DNA of 64,000 nt, taken from the NCBI GenBank assembly GCA_019054805.1, contig JAHQIY010000002.1, positions 372,001 to 436,000 of the forward strand, read 5' to 3'. The translations under genes were made by a program, and so were the position numbers. The notes under the pieces are model-generated. The model saw nothing but the letters and a program-made list of their open reading frames with translations. It ran no database searches and was not told the origin of the DNA. This document shows positions 23,465-34,014 of the stretch, one piece after another (the stretch's first letter is position 1; each line of letters opens with the position of its first letter). The stretch comes from Brachionus manjavacas. Lineage: Eukaryota; Rotifera; Eurotatoria; Ploima; Brachionidae.

Positions 23465-24880
23465 TTACGCAGAGTTTGAAAATGATTGAACTTTTGTTTT
23501 AGTTTTGATTCGATTACTCAAAAAAATCATTACAATTTCAAACAAAACTTCAATAATTTCTGCAAAAGTTAAAAAACTTAGACCCAAAAAAAGTCCAAAC
23601 TGTCCCCCCAAGTTACCCAATAGTGATTCAAAACCTAATTCTGGTTTTTCTTCAATTCTCTCGTATGTTTTGGCACCAAAGTAGACATTAAACGACAAAA
23701 GGCTATCTCTCACTTCTTCCAAGCTTATAGTTTCATTGGGAAATTTTGACCGAAAGGACTCGTCGGCTAATAATTGTTGATATTGTCTATAACTAGGAAA
23801 ACCTGCTGCATTTTTGTTTATACTATAAAAAGTATATTCGCATTCTATCGGGCACTGACTGATACAAAAATCATAATATTTGGTAATGTTGTCAAAATTT
23901 TTTAAGCAAGAATTCCTCTCAAATAGAGTGGTTAAATTTAAACTTTTGCATTTGATGACATTTTCTTCGTTTACTTTATCAAGTGAACAATTGCGAGCAC
24001 ACCACTTCTGATTGTACGAACCAAAAGCCTCAATTGTATTTCTAAAATAGACAGTGTCAACCTCGGCCTTATCCGTTACATTTTTGACACAATTACTATA
24101 TGGCTTTGGAAGCTTATTAATGCTGATCTTATCAAGAATAAAATTGGTTTCAAATCCTGTTGGGACAAACAGTCCCTCCTCTAAATAAAGTGGAAAAGAA
24201 GTCTGGTTATGAACAACTACTACGGCGCCATATTTCTCTTCCCAACAAGGCTGATATTCTCGAGGTCCAATAAATAATTTGATTTGTAAGCCATCCAGCA
24301 CGGTTGGCCTTTTTGATTGTTCAATTGGAATAGGTTGTCCATCTGAATCTTTTCCAAAGTTAAAAGTGAAACAGTTTCCGAAAAAATCAGGTTTTTGAGA
24401 ATAAAATTTTTGTAAATTACACGACTTTCTGTCATATTTACATGATATCAGCATGTCTTCCAATTTGAAACCTTGAAGATCTGAAATTCCATATCTCAAT
24501 TGATTCCTTGTTCTTTTGTTGCAGCTTTTTAAGTTTTGACTATTGCTCAGAAAAGACTCGTTTAAATAATCACTTGCTTTTTTGTAATTATCTTCAATGG
24601 TATAGTCATAAGGGTTGATATTACAAAATGTGACTGCCGGAAATTCAAAATGTGCTGATTGTGCAAGTTCCATCTTGACTATAACATTAAACTCTAAATA
24701 TTTTATGATCAACTTTACCACTGAATACATTGAATAGGAAAAAGACGCTAAAAAAACAATTATCCAAAATATTCGAATAGCCAAGCTTTTGGTTCTTACA
24801 GCGTTAGGAATGCCATGCATTGAACTTGATTCTGCAAGTTCCTTCAATTTTATTTGATATAAGCTAGTCTTCTTGTTCAT
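23465..24880 (-). CDS. DEG/ENaC family sodium channel subunit (ASIC/FaNaC-like)
   Basis: Intronless 471-aa frame for a trimeric amiloride-type cation channel subunit in the plasma membrane. Seen in order: N-terminal gating His-Gly (MHG, H22-G23), TM1 about 36-58, the hallmark FPAVTFCNINPYDY after TM1, a Cys-rich extracellular domain (for example CARNCS and CISQCPIECEYTFYS), pre-TM2 LLGNLGGQFGLFLGLS with the selectivity-filter triplet GLS (433-435, G-x-S as in the family), TM2 to about 455 and a short basic cytosolic tail. Length is at the low end for the family (roughly 450-650). Ligand (protons, peptide, mechanical, bile acid) cannot be told. The lack of introns, in a window where most genes have several, may reflect loss or retroposition. 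Confidence 0.93.
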   Translation of the reverse strand: MNKKTSLYQIKLKELAESSSMHGIPNAVRTKSLAIRIFWIIVFLASFSYSMYSVVKLIIKYLEFNVIVKMELAQSAHFEFPAVTFCNINPYDYTIEDNYKKASDYLNESFLSNSQNLKSCNKRTRNQLRYGISDLQGFKLEDMLISCKYDRKSCNLQKFYSQKPDFFGNCFTFNFGKDSDGQPIPIEQSKRPTVLDGLQIKLFIGPREYQPCWEEKYGAVVVVHNQTSFPLYLEEGLFVPTGFETNFILDKISINKLPKPYSNCVKNVTDKAEVDTVYFRNTIEAFGSYNQKWCARNCSLDKVNEENVIKCKSLNLTTLFERNSCLKNFDNITKYYDFCISQCPIECEYTFYSINKNAAGFPSYRQYQQLLADESFRSKFPNETISLEEVRDSLLSFNVYFGAKTYERIEEKPELGFESLLGNLGGQFGLFLGLSFLTFAEIIEVLFEIVMIFLSNRIKTKTKVQSFSNSA

Positions 24881-25886
24881 TTTCGATTAAATAAAAACTT
24901 TTTATGAAAACTTTTCTACATTATATAACTAGCAAAGCGGATATTATTTAACCATGCGTCTAAATCTAATTTTCAAGCTTTTTTTTCTATTTATCGGAAC
25001 TTAATGTTTATCTAAGAATTTTCAAAATTTTATTGGATTAATTAAAATTTATTTTTATTAGTTTTTTATTTTCTCACGTTTTTTTAACTTGAATTGACTT
25101 GGATACAAGTTTCATTAGATTTCTAAATCTTTTTTTGATTTAATAAATTTTAATCAAATTTACTTAGTACTTTTACTATTAAAATAATTACTGTTTGAGT
25201 TTTAATTTATTTGAAAGTTTTTAAAAAAATTTTAAACGACTAAAAATTTAATTCTTTTCAAATTGTCTATTTTGAATTCTAAAAGTGAATTAATAAGATA
25301 TAAAATAAAAATTTTCAATTTATTTAAGCTAAATTTTCGACTTTAGTTAAAAAATATTTTTCAATAAATAAAGATGATCATTAATTAATTTATTGTTTTA
25401 CATGTTGACAATAGAATAAATTAATCATAGTAACAATTTAATATTAGATAAGCTTAGAATAAAAATCATGGTTAGATTTTATAAACATAAAAATAAAAAA
25501 GTTTAAATATATAAGAAATTAAAATATAATCTTTGAACATTAATAAGATGTTAAGACAAATTTTTAAAATAAATCGAAAAATATTAGGCCTTGTTCAAAT
25601 CCATTCAGTGATAAGTGTTAAACGCCGGTTATGTTAAGTTAATGAGACTCGATTTATTTATTTATTTTTTTTTCATTTTTTAAACAATTAAACTACACAA
25701 ATTACAAACACAGATAAAGGCCTAGGTAAACTATTTATATTAATGTGGAAATATTCGAACTAAACGAAAAAATGCAATAAACTTTTAAGTAATTGTAAAT
25801 GAATTAATTAAAAAACCTCAATCGGGAATCAAGAATATCAAATTAATAATTATTAAAAATTGTTGACAATGGTTATTACAATAACG
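24881..25886. other. AT-rich upstream region of the DEG/ENaC gene
   Basis: Presumed promoter of the channel gene in the first few hundred bases; nothing else recognised before the hAT-like foldback element. Confidence 0.5.
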
Positions 25887-26419
25887 GGCTCTGGGCTCTG
25901 TAACATTTCATAGCAAGCTATTTTTCATTGCAAGACAAAATTCATCGCATCTCTAATTTTTTCATTGCATCATTTTTTTTTTCATTGCATATAATTTATT
26001 CATAGCAGATAATTTTTTCATTGCAAATAATTTTATATGGTTTTTGATTGCATCAAAATTTCATTTACAAATTAATCAAAGTAAGAGCTTGAGAAATGTT
26101 TAATAGACCGGCTGAACAAGTAAAAAAAGATTCACGTTTGCTAAGTTTGTGTAAATTGTATAATAAAAAAGAATTGTGTCAATATATTGAAGATTTAATT
26201 TTGAAGATTAGACATTGAATTTAATTTAATTATTTTATTTTTTATTCAATTAACAATAAAACATTTACTTTTTTTAAATTAACTTTATTTGCAATCAATT
26301 AATCCAGGTAAATTTTGTTTATTTATTTATTTTTTATTTTAACTTTGCTATGAAATTTATCTTGCTATGAAAAAATTTACCTTGCTATGATTTTTCTTGC
26401 GATGAAACGTTCTAATGCC
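25887..26419. mobile_element. hAT-like foldback element with 8-bp target duplication
   Basis: A 533-bp element with GGC...GCC ends, bounded by the perfect 8-bp direct repeat CAATAACG (25879-25886 and 26420-26427). Left arm iterates TTTCAT(A/T)GCA(A) words about every 18-35 bp; the right arm iterates the complement (TTGCTATGAAA). A short frame at 26096-26218 (MFNRPAEQVKKDSRLLSL... 40 aa to a stop) may be the tail of a lost transposase. The 8-bp duplication points to hAT, while the iterated arms are foldback-like. Confidence 0.68.
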
Positions 26420-27029
26420 CAATAACGATTATATCTAAAATTAATTAAATTGAAATAAAAAGATTAATAATTTGATAATTTATTGATTTTCAGGATCGTA
26501 GATAATAGTAACCTAAGTAATAAATCAAAAGTTTTATTTATTCCAAATTCATTTAATTCTAAAATATGAATAATTTTTAAAGTCAACACAAATATAATTA
26601 AATGGTGAAATTTTTTTTTTAAATTTATTTATTTTTTATTCAAAAATTGACATCTTTATGAGTAATTTAAAAAAATGGATGTCAAAATTGAAAATTTATT
26701 TTTTAAAATAACTAATTTAATAATTACTCAATAATTATTGAGTGAATTGGATCTGTTTTTCATAATCAAGTGGCAATAGCTTATGAGAGCTCAGACACTT
26801 CCTTTGTTATTGGCATGTGATGAAAATATTTTATGTTTTGAGTAAACAGACTTGTCTATCGTAGTCAAATGAGCTGAAAAAAGTTCCCATATTGAACAAG
26901 GAAAAAAATTTATTTATTAACTTTATAAACGAATCTACACAAAGAGAGTCTCTAAAATTCAGTTTTAATCATTTTAAATTAAAGAAAAAAAACTTTAATT
27001 TATAGTTTAATTATTACCATAGGTTGGGG
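26420..27029. other. AT-rich spacer
   Basis: No coding frame or defined repeat recognised between two mobile elements. Confidence 0.45.
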
Positions 27030-27573
27030 TTGTGAAGTTCGTTACAATTCGATCTTTTCAATTCAGAAAAACTAGAATAAGTTTTTTACTAAAAGAGATA
27101 ATTTAGTTCTGTAAAATGCTTAATGGTTAAGCAACTTTGCTTAATCCAAATATACATGTCTGCAAAAACTCTGTAATGTAATTGCACACTTATATTATAT
27201 TTAAAATATAGTTTGGGATGGAATCCCAGGTTGTTTGGAATGGAACTTAGTCCTCCCTTTCAACCACTTGCTTGAAATTACATCTTAAAAAAAAAAAAAA
27301 AAAAATATACATGTCTGCAAAAACTCTGTAATGTAATTGCACACTTGATTTGAATACTTTTTAATGGCGTGCAAAATATTCTTCAATCTTCTGTATTTTG
27401 CACGCCATTAAAAAGTATTCAAATCAAGTGTGCAATTACATTACAGAGTTTTTGCAGACATGTATATTTGGATTAAGCAAAGTTGCTTAACCATTAAGCA
27501 TTTTACAGAACTAAATTATCTCTTTTAGTAAAAAACTTATTCTAGTTTTTCTGAATTGAAATGAACTTCACAA
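27030..27573. repeat. large inverted repeat (foldback family FB-D, copy 1)
   Basis: Two arms of roughly 180 bp fold on each other around a 15-nt spacer at 27379-27393. The arms match nearly base for base except near the outer edge and for an insertion in the left arm (27192-27304). A related, more diverged inverted repeat sits at 45238-45732, sharing outer GTGAAGTTC and inner AATGGCGTGCAAAAT-like words, so this is a dispersed family and not a local accident. Confidence 0.8.
27192..27304 (+). mobile_element. short poly(A)-tailed retroposon with 42-bp target duplication
   Basis: A roughly 113-bp insert ending in about 21 A's interrupts the left arm of the inverted repeat. It is flanked by a perfect 42-nt direct repeat (27150-27191 and 27305-27346). 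That this is a target duplication is shown by the right arm, which carries the same sequence only once. The body has no coding capacity; its source RNA was not recognised. Long duplication plus poly(A) indicates LINE-driven retroposition of a small RNA or SINE. Confidence 0.8.
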
Positions 27574-27852
27574 TTTATGAACTTCACTATTTGAGGAATT
27601 GATTCAAATTCATTTAGTTCTTCTATTAGTTGATTGTGGTTTAGCATTTTTTTAAAATAATTTTTGAGTAATTGTTCAGTCCGTGTTGAGATCATTACTA
27701 ATTGGAACTTTTTATGAATCTCAGATATTCTTGTTTTTAAAGGGAAAAAATTTATGTGTCGAAGAATATTGTTCTGGATTACTTTTAGATCCGATATAAT
27801 TCTTTGCGTAGAACAGGACAGAGGGATAAACGAATAATCGATTAATGATCTA

Positions 27853-28157
27853 ATGAAACTCTTAAAGTCAAGTCAAGTCAATGACTTAAAATTTTTTTTT
27901 TTTAGTGAAGTTTAGTCAAGTGAACTAATTATCTGATTTTTAAACTAAAAAATAAATATGATTTTTTATTTTAATCCAAAAAAAGTTTAGTTTTAAAATC
28001 AGAAAATTAGTTGACTCGACTAAACTTCACTAAAAAAATGAAAAAAATTTTTAAGACATTGGCTTTGACTTAAGAAAAAAAAAATTTAAGTCAAGTCATA
28101 ACTTTGACTTAAATTTTTCTGACTTAGACTTAAAACTGTGACTTAAAAAAAAGTCTG
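27853..28157. repeat. hAT-type MITE, copy 4
   Basis: Right end in reverse complement starts CAGACTTTTTTTTAAGTCAC and continues close to the MITE at 13817 for tens of bases. The left end (AAAGTCAAGTCAAGTCAATG) keeps the inner repeat but has lost the CAG tip. It abuts the LINE RT remnant at 28143-28640. Confidence 0.6.
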
Positions 28158-28640
28158 GAATGGTTCCATTGGAACAACGCTATCGCCTGATTTGAGTTTT
28201 GATCTATATTTTGTTTCATAGCCAGGACGGTAACCAGCAGTTGTAAAGACACAATAGTTGGTCTTGTTTGAGTTAATTTTTAAATCCCATTCTATGCAAA
28301 ATTGAGTGATTTGTTTAATCCCATTGTTCAAGTTTATTTCAATTTGTTTTAGAGATTTGTTGGTAGATCAAATACACAGATCGTCAGCGAAGATGGCAAT
28401 TTTTAGTTTTTTTGGGATCATGTTTACAATGTCACTAAAAAAGAGTAAAAAAAGTGTAGGTGATAGACAGCTCTCTTGAGGGACTCCGGTTCGAATGCTA
28501 AATTCCTTCAGCATGTAATTGTTAACACAAACTTGGAACTTTCTGTTTAATAGGAACTGTTTAATCCAATGAAGCTCATAATCTAATTTGCCGAATAATC
28601 GACGTTGATTATAAATTCTTAATGAACTTGCATGTCAAGT
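28143..28640 (-). mobile_element. non-LTR retrotransposon reverse transcriptase remnant
   Basis: Read on the minus strand from about 28625: GKLDYELHWIKQFLLNRKF, then TGVPQESCLSPTLFLLFF, the catalytic FADD box (IAIFADDLCI) followed immediately by an in-frame stop, then QFCIEWDLKINSNKTNYCVF. These are RT motifs 3 to 6 of CR1/jockey-like LINEs. Stop codon, missing ends and the abutting MITE show it is dead. The clade is a guess from motif wording. Confidence 0.78.
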
Positions 28641-28824
28641 TGGTGTATTTTCGGACTTATTTTCCTGTAACGCTTTTGATTTAGATCAAAATTTTCAAGT
28701 TGAACTCGAAATTAGAAGTGACAAGCCGACCAAAAGCGTAAGACAATCGGTCAATAAAATGGTAATTGGTGGCGGTCAAGGAATGGTAAGATGTAATTGT
28801 ACATCTCGATGTATTGTGTAATTC
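28619..28824 (+). pseudogene. Cys-rich fragment of a transposon-encoded protein
   Basis: A plus-strand frame to a stop near 28824 reads KMVIGGGQGMVRCNCTSRCI. The GGGQG...C-x-C-x3-C pattern resembles the Cys-rich tail behind some integrase-type transposon proteins in animals. Only one fragment is present, with no upstream catalytic core. It overlaps nothing else on this strand. Assignment is tentative. Confidence 0.35.
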
Positions 28825-29175
28825 CAGATGTCATGGGTGAAATATAATTTACTCTAAACAATAAGCTTTTTTTCAATATTCACACTTTATTTCATTTACA
28901 TTAGATTATTACTATATATTTATTTTTTTAATTTCAGTTAATTAGGAGAAAAATAAAAAAAACAGAAAAAATTGTTAATTTTATTTATTTCAACGTAAAG
29001 CAACGTAATTATCGATATTTACGTATTATCAAAAAAAAAAGATGACATATACTTTTGACTGAGATTTTATTTAAAAGACATATGTGATGCACCATTTGTA
29101 CATGCTAGCACTTAAGCAAAAATTTGTTTTTTTTTTTAAATAATTTTAAAAATTTAATTTTGAAATTTCTGGAAA

Positions 29176-30016
29176 ATGGCAAATGAGATTTTAGTTGATG
29201 CTTTGCCTTATATAGATTCCGGCTATGAGGAACCCGAAGTTAAACAAATGGTGAGTGTTTAAGTTGAAAATATTTGAATGATACTAAAAAATTTAATTAT
29301 TTAGGTTTTTTCGCTTATAGAAGAAGAATGCAGGCGGTATAAACCGACTAAAAATTACCTTGAAGTATTCGGACAAACAAACATTCATGCTTTTGAGGTT
29401 AAAAAAAAACAAAAAAAACTGAAATTAACTTCTTTTTTTTATTTTAATTAGACTGATATACTGAAAAATGAATTTCAAAGAATGGAACAAAGACAACCTA
29501 TGGAAATGATGAGCATGAAACGCTATGAGCTGCTACCACCTACGTCTGGAAAGCAATCAGATGTTTCTGCTTGGCTAGAATCAGTCGAGAATTCGCAAGC
29601 TCAACTAGAGCACCAAATCTCCAGAATTGTCAATCTAGAACTATTATCAGACTATGGTGCCAACTCTTGGAAAACATACAACCAAACTTTAAAATCCATG
29701 ATTGATCAAGCTGAAAAACAACTGGAAGATTTGAAAAAAAATATCCAAAATGTCAATTTAAGTCGTAAGTACGAACAGACTTCTGCTGGTTCCAAACTTG
29801 ATAGTTTAGAAAAAAAGTGAGTTTAAAAATTAGATTCGATTTTTTATAAACATTTTTTGTCTAATTAGATGGATTGGTTTAGTAAGTAAAAATTATGAAA
29901 TTGAGTGTGCGATTGTTGAGCTCGAAAAAGAGCTAATCGACATCAAAAAGAAAAAAATATCAGCAGAAGATAATCAAAATAATGAAAACGTGGATCAAAA
30001 TCAAAAAGATGATTGA
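29176..30016 (+). CDS. bcas2: BCAS2 / SPF27, Prp19-complex core subunit
   Basis: SPF27 is a small core subunit of the Prp19 (NTC) spliceosomal complex, nuclear. Four exons, 29176-29250, 29305-29397, 29452-29816 and 29869-30016, with 52-54-nt GT-AG introns; 681 nt, 226 aa, versus about 225 in vertebrates. Diagnostic segments: LVDALPYIDSGYEEPEVK at the start, EEECRRYKPTKNYLE, then MEMMSMKRYELLPP and the coiled-coil LEHQISRIVNLELL; the helical tail ends in a Lys/Glu/Asn-rich stretch. The last intron splits a Lys codon and restores WIGLVSKNYEIE. The start is fixed by the family N-terminus. A second NTC-related factor, YJU2, lies 13 kb away, but the spacing does not suggest linked control. Confidence 0.95.
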
Positions 30017-30081
30017 AATTAAAAGATAAATTTGAAAAATTATTACCTCTTTGTAAATAAATTTGATTTGAGTCTTTAAAA

Positions 30082-30087
30082 AATAAA
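30082..30087 (+). terminator. probable polyadenylation signal of BCAS2
   Basis: AATAAA 66 bases after the BCAS2 stop, followed by a T-rich stretch. In such AT-rich DNA the hexamer occurs often by chance, so this is a modest call. Confidence 0.4.
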
Positions 30088-30377
30088 CTTTTTTTCGGGC
30101 TAATAAGTGACACTCAGTTACTCAAGGTGAATAAACAATATTAATCATATTTCAAGTCCTTGTTAAAATACTTTTAGAAAAGTTAGTAAATACCAAAGAA
30201 ATATTTCACATAAATCAAATTCATGAGATGATTTTTTATACCAAACTATCATACCCAGAGTTTAACTTGTTCTTTAAATAACAAACAAAAACTTAATAAA
30301 ATAGAAGATGATATTTGCTTAAATAACAGATAAATAATGTCTAAAATTTTCAAAAATTAAAAATAGAAAATAAACCT

Positions 30378-32880
30378 ATGAAATTGTTAAGTTTGCTAAT
30401 TTTATTCGGGACTGCTTTTGCGACTCCGGTTCCCACCGAGACCTATTCTAATGAATTGGTCCTAAAAGAGCCAGATATTTACTACTTGTTTTGGACTTAC
30501 AATGACACGGACATTTTAATGGAAACTCATGTGAAGACAACAGGATGGGCTGCTTTTGGAATCAGTCCCACTGGCGGAATGGATAATTCAGATGTTGTGG
30601 TTTCTTGGATTAATACCGATGGGACATATCATTTTACCGATAGACATATTAGAGGAAGAAAAGTGATTGTAGATCAGAAACAGAATTGGTTTCCGGTGTC
30701 TGTATTTCAAAAAGATGGCTATTTAGTCACAAAATTTAGTAGAAAAATTAGAATATGTGACGAGTCCAAAGAAGATTTGGACATTCCCACCGGAACTCCA
30801 AAGACCATTTTTGCATTCGGAACAATTTTAATTGACGATGACATTGGATATCATGGAATGAATAGAGGCATCAAGTCTGTTCCTTTAATAAGCTCGTTGA
30901 ACAATGTGGCTAAGTTTAATTTAGATGAAGTTGATCAAGTTGAATACAGAGTTAATGTAAGTGAATATTTCTAAATTTTTTGAAAATTTTACAAAAAATA
31001 AAATATAAAATAAAGTATACTTTCGATGGCCTTCAAGACACTTTGTACTATTGTGCAATGTTTAAATTGCCTGATTCATGGATCAAAGAAAAACGTCATT
31101 TAATCAGAGTAAAAAATTAGTTATTTTTGGTTTTTTTATTAAATATTTTTTGTAAGTATGAAACTTTGTATTCACCTGGTACGGAAGAAAATCTTCACCA
31201 TTGGACTGTCAATGAGTGTGGATCAGAATTTGAGGAAATTTATTTGAAGAATAATGATTTACCCAAGCAAGGCGAATGCTTTTCAGGAGATTGGTTAAAA
31301 GCAATTCAGCATTGTCGCAAAATTTCGCTTGTTTGGGCTGTCGGAGGAGCAACTGTAAAGTCCAATATGTTTTTTGCTAAATTTATTTTAACATTCCTTA
31401 GATTCAAGATTTTCCTGAAGACTTGGCTTACCCAATGGGCGGTCCTGATGAAGAGACTAAATATTTTTTTCTTGAGATTCATTATGATAATCCGAAATTG
31501 AAAAAAGACATTACTGATAATTCCGGAGTGCGATTGTATGGTACAAAAAATTACCGTCAAAAAGAATTCGGTGTTTTCACAGTAGGAGCAAGTGAGAATT
31601 ATAATGGAATTATTGTTCCACCAGGTGCCGATACATTTAGGGTAAATTATGGATGCTCAAGTGATTGTGTCGATGTAATTTTAAAAAAAAATTTTATTTT
31701 TTGTTCAATTTTAAAATTTTTATAAGAAAATTTTTGAAGAACAAGAAGAAATCAAGGTGTTCAGTACTTTGCCACATACCCATCTTACTGGTAAATTTTA
31801 TGCATATATTTTTTGATCTATAAGGATAAATATTTGATGAAATTAAATAATCAAGGTAAGGAGATTTATACTAAAGTGATCCGTGATGGAAAAGAAGTGG
31901 CCTATTTAGCCAACAACAAATATTATGACTTTAATTATCAATATTACAACTTTTTGAACAAGCCTGTCACCCTAAAAAAAGTTTAAAATCTTAAAACATT
32001 TTAGCAAAATAATTCTTTCTTTTTTCAAAAGGGAGATGAACTGCTCACAGAATGTGTTTACACCACCAAAAATAAACAAGAATTTACTTATGTAAAATTT
32101 ATTTTTGATTTAAATTTAAAAATTAGAAAATAATAACTTTCAAGGGAGGTTTATCAACAAGAGAAGAAATGGTAATTTCTCCAAATTTAAATTAAAATAG
32201 ACTAATTTTTTATTTTTGAAGTGGTAAGAGTTTAACAAAAATGGATGAATTATATTTTTTTAATTAAAATTTTTCAAGTTTTACTTTTATTTGGTATTAT
32301 CCTAAAACATCGGCATCTCTATGCGTCGAAGAATTCGAACAAAAACAATGGATTGACTTTCTGTCTCAATTCAAAGAGTAAATTTAATTATTCTTCATTT
32401 GTTATTTTTTTTAAATGTTTTCAAGCTCGGGTGAAATGTATGCCAATTTAAATTTAACCATAGAGGATTTGTTTAAACCAGGAGATGAGGCACTAAAACT
32501 CAGAATCGAAAAACCCAGCGAAGAATTGATTAAAAAATTCGAAGATTTTCATAATAAGAATCCTAGAAGACAAATATGCATTGCAAATAAGGTATTATGG
32601 TTTCCTTTAAATTTTTAAGATTAAAAATTCAAAATTTGAGCAGAAAACTACAATATCAACTAAAGAGCCTTTTATTGCTGAACCGATTGTAGATGAATTT
32701 TGTTCACAAAAATCAACAAGCCAGGTCACAACAATTTCAGCATCAATGGCTAGTTCATCGATTTTAACCACAAAGAAATACCAAAAAACATCTACCAAAC
32801 CTATGATTTTTTTTAATTCCTCCAATTTTATCAATATTAACTTTTTTTTATTACTCATTAGTTTATTTTTGGTTAGTTAA
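30378..32880 (+). CDS. DBH/MOXD1-like copper type II ascorbate-dependent monooxygenase
   Basis: Secretory-pathway copper hydroxylase of the dopamine/tyramine beta-hydroxylase and MOXD1 group. Twelve exons: 30378-30956, 31016-31108, 31157-31354, 31402-31674, 31727-31790, 31856-31980, 32032-32091, 32127-32171, 32222-32223, 32279-32377, 32426-32591, 32641-32880; 1944 nt, 647 aa. Signal peptide 1-15, DOMON domain about 30-150, then both Cu domains: CuH ligands His238/His239 (LHHW) and His317 (HYDNP); CuM ligands His398/His400 (HTHLTG) and Met479 (STREEM). The frame is open only if a 2-nt exon TG is used, giving the family's Cys480 after that Met. The tail ends in a hydrophobic stretch (FFLLLISLFLVS), suggesting a GPI signal or membrane anchor, unlike soluble DBH. 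Substrate unknown; start chosen for the signal peptide. Confidence 0.92.
32222..32223 (+). other. 2-nt microexon (TG) of the monooxygenase gene
   Basis: TG lies between an acceptor (TTATTTTTGAAG) and a strong donor (GTAAGA), with flanking introns of 50 and 55 nt, typical for this gene. Exon 8 ends ATG in phase 0 and exon 10 begins T-TTT-ACT; only two added bases keep the frame open, and TG+T makes the Cys conserved in DBH/MOXD1 (EMC). All direct joins that skip it run into stops. No transcript evidence is available here. Confidence 0.75.
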
Positions 32881-34014
32881 TTAACATATTAATCTATATA
32901 GGGAATTAAACTAATTTTAATAAACCATTGCATTTAACTTTTTTTATTTTCATCAAAATTGCACAAAAAAACATACTGTTAAACTATTAAAAAAAACATC
33001 GAATCAATTTCAAATATTAAGATTCGAAATTTTGACAATTCAATTTAAAGAAAATAATTTTGAAAAACAAAAAAAATGTATTCTAAAATGATACACAGAG
33101 ATGAAAAAGTAAAATCAGTCAATGATAATAGACCAAGTTAAGCATATTTACTGAAAAACATTTGCCTTTTAAAATAATAATAAAACTTGTTAAAGATTTT
33201 TTATAATCATCTACGCCATCAAGAAACAAATGAATTTTAGAGATAGCCCCGAAAAAATTTTAAATTTTATCTAAAATTTCTTTAATTCATATAAAAAATC
33301 ATAAAAAGAGATGAATGACAATATTACCAAACCACAAAAATTGTAAGAAATACCATGAAATTGAAATGTAAAATTTGTTACACGCAGTTTTAAAAAAATT
33401 ATCTTTTTTTTATTTGAATAAATATGGCAATAGTTTTTCTTTTATTATGCTATTTTTTATTTTTCTTTTGATATTTTTTTTTTTATTAAATGTATGAATA
33501 TTGTAATCAAAATATGGTTAAAAATAAAAATTATTGGTAAAATAACTAGATTAGTGGAATAAAAATTGAAACTGTTATTGAAAATTTAATTTGTTTTTTT
33601 TTTTATTAAATTAGTGGTATAATTTATGCCGATAGCCATCTATGGTAGCTAATTGCGCAAAAATCCAGAGATAAATTAATGAACTACAATGAAAGCTAGA
33701 TTATAAAGAACATTACAGGTAAAGAAAAATATAAATAGAAAATGATTTACAAAAAAAATAGTAAACTCGTTGATGACTCTGTTGGTGAAGAAGTTAGCTC
33801 GCTGCTGATATTTGCTCGTGACTTGGCCATAGATTCTTCTCGATAATTTTAAAAAATTTTTATATTTTAATTTGTATTTTTATTAGATTTTAATCATATT
33901 TGATTTTTAAAAGAACTAAAAAATACAATTTATTTTATAAGACAGTAAAAAAGATCAAATTTTAATTTTTTATAAATTGAGTTAAATTATTTTTTTCGTG
34001 TAAAGGTTAGTTTA
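32881..34014. other. spacer between convergent monooxygenase and glycosyltransferase copy C
   Basis: Mostly A/T runs. The single notable patch is 33742-33846 (+), a 34-codon frame beginning MIYKKNSKLVDDSVGEEVSS, whose base use looks more coding-like than its surroundings. No family match and no partner exon identified. Confidence 0.4.

Noticed and set aside
31127..31501. 124-aa plus-strand frame reading through a splice site in the monooxygenase
   Set aside because: It runs through intron sequence; the spliced exons 3 and 4 give the family text instead.
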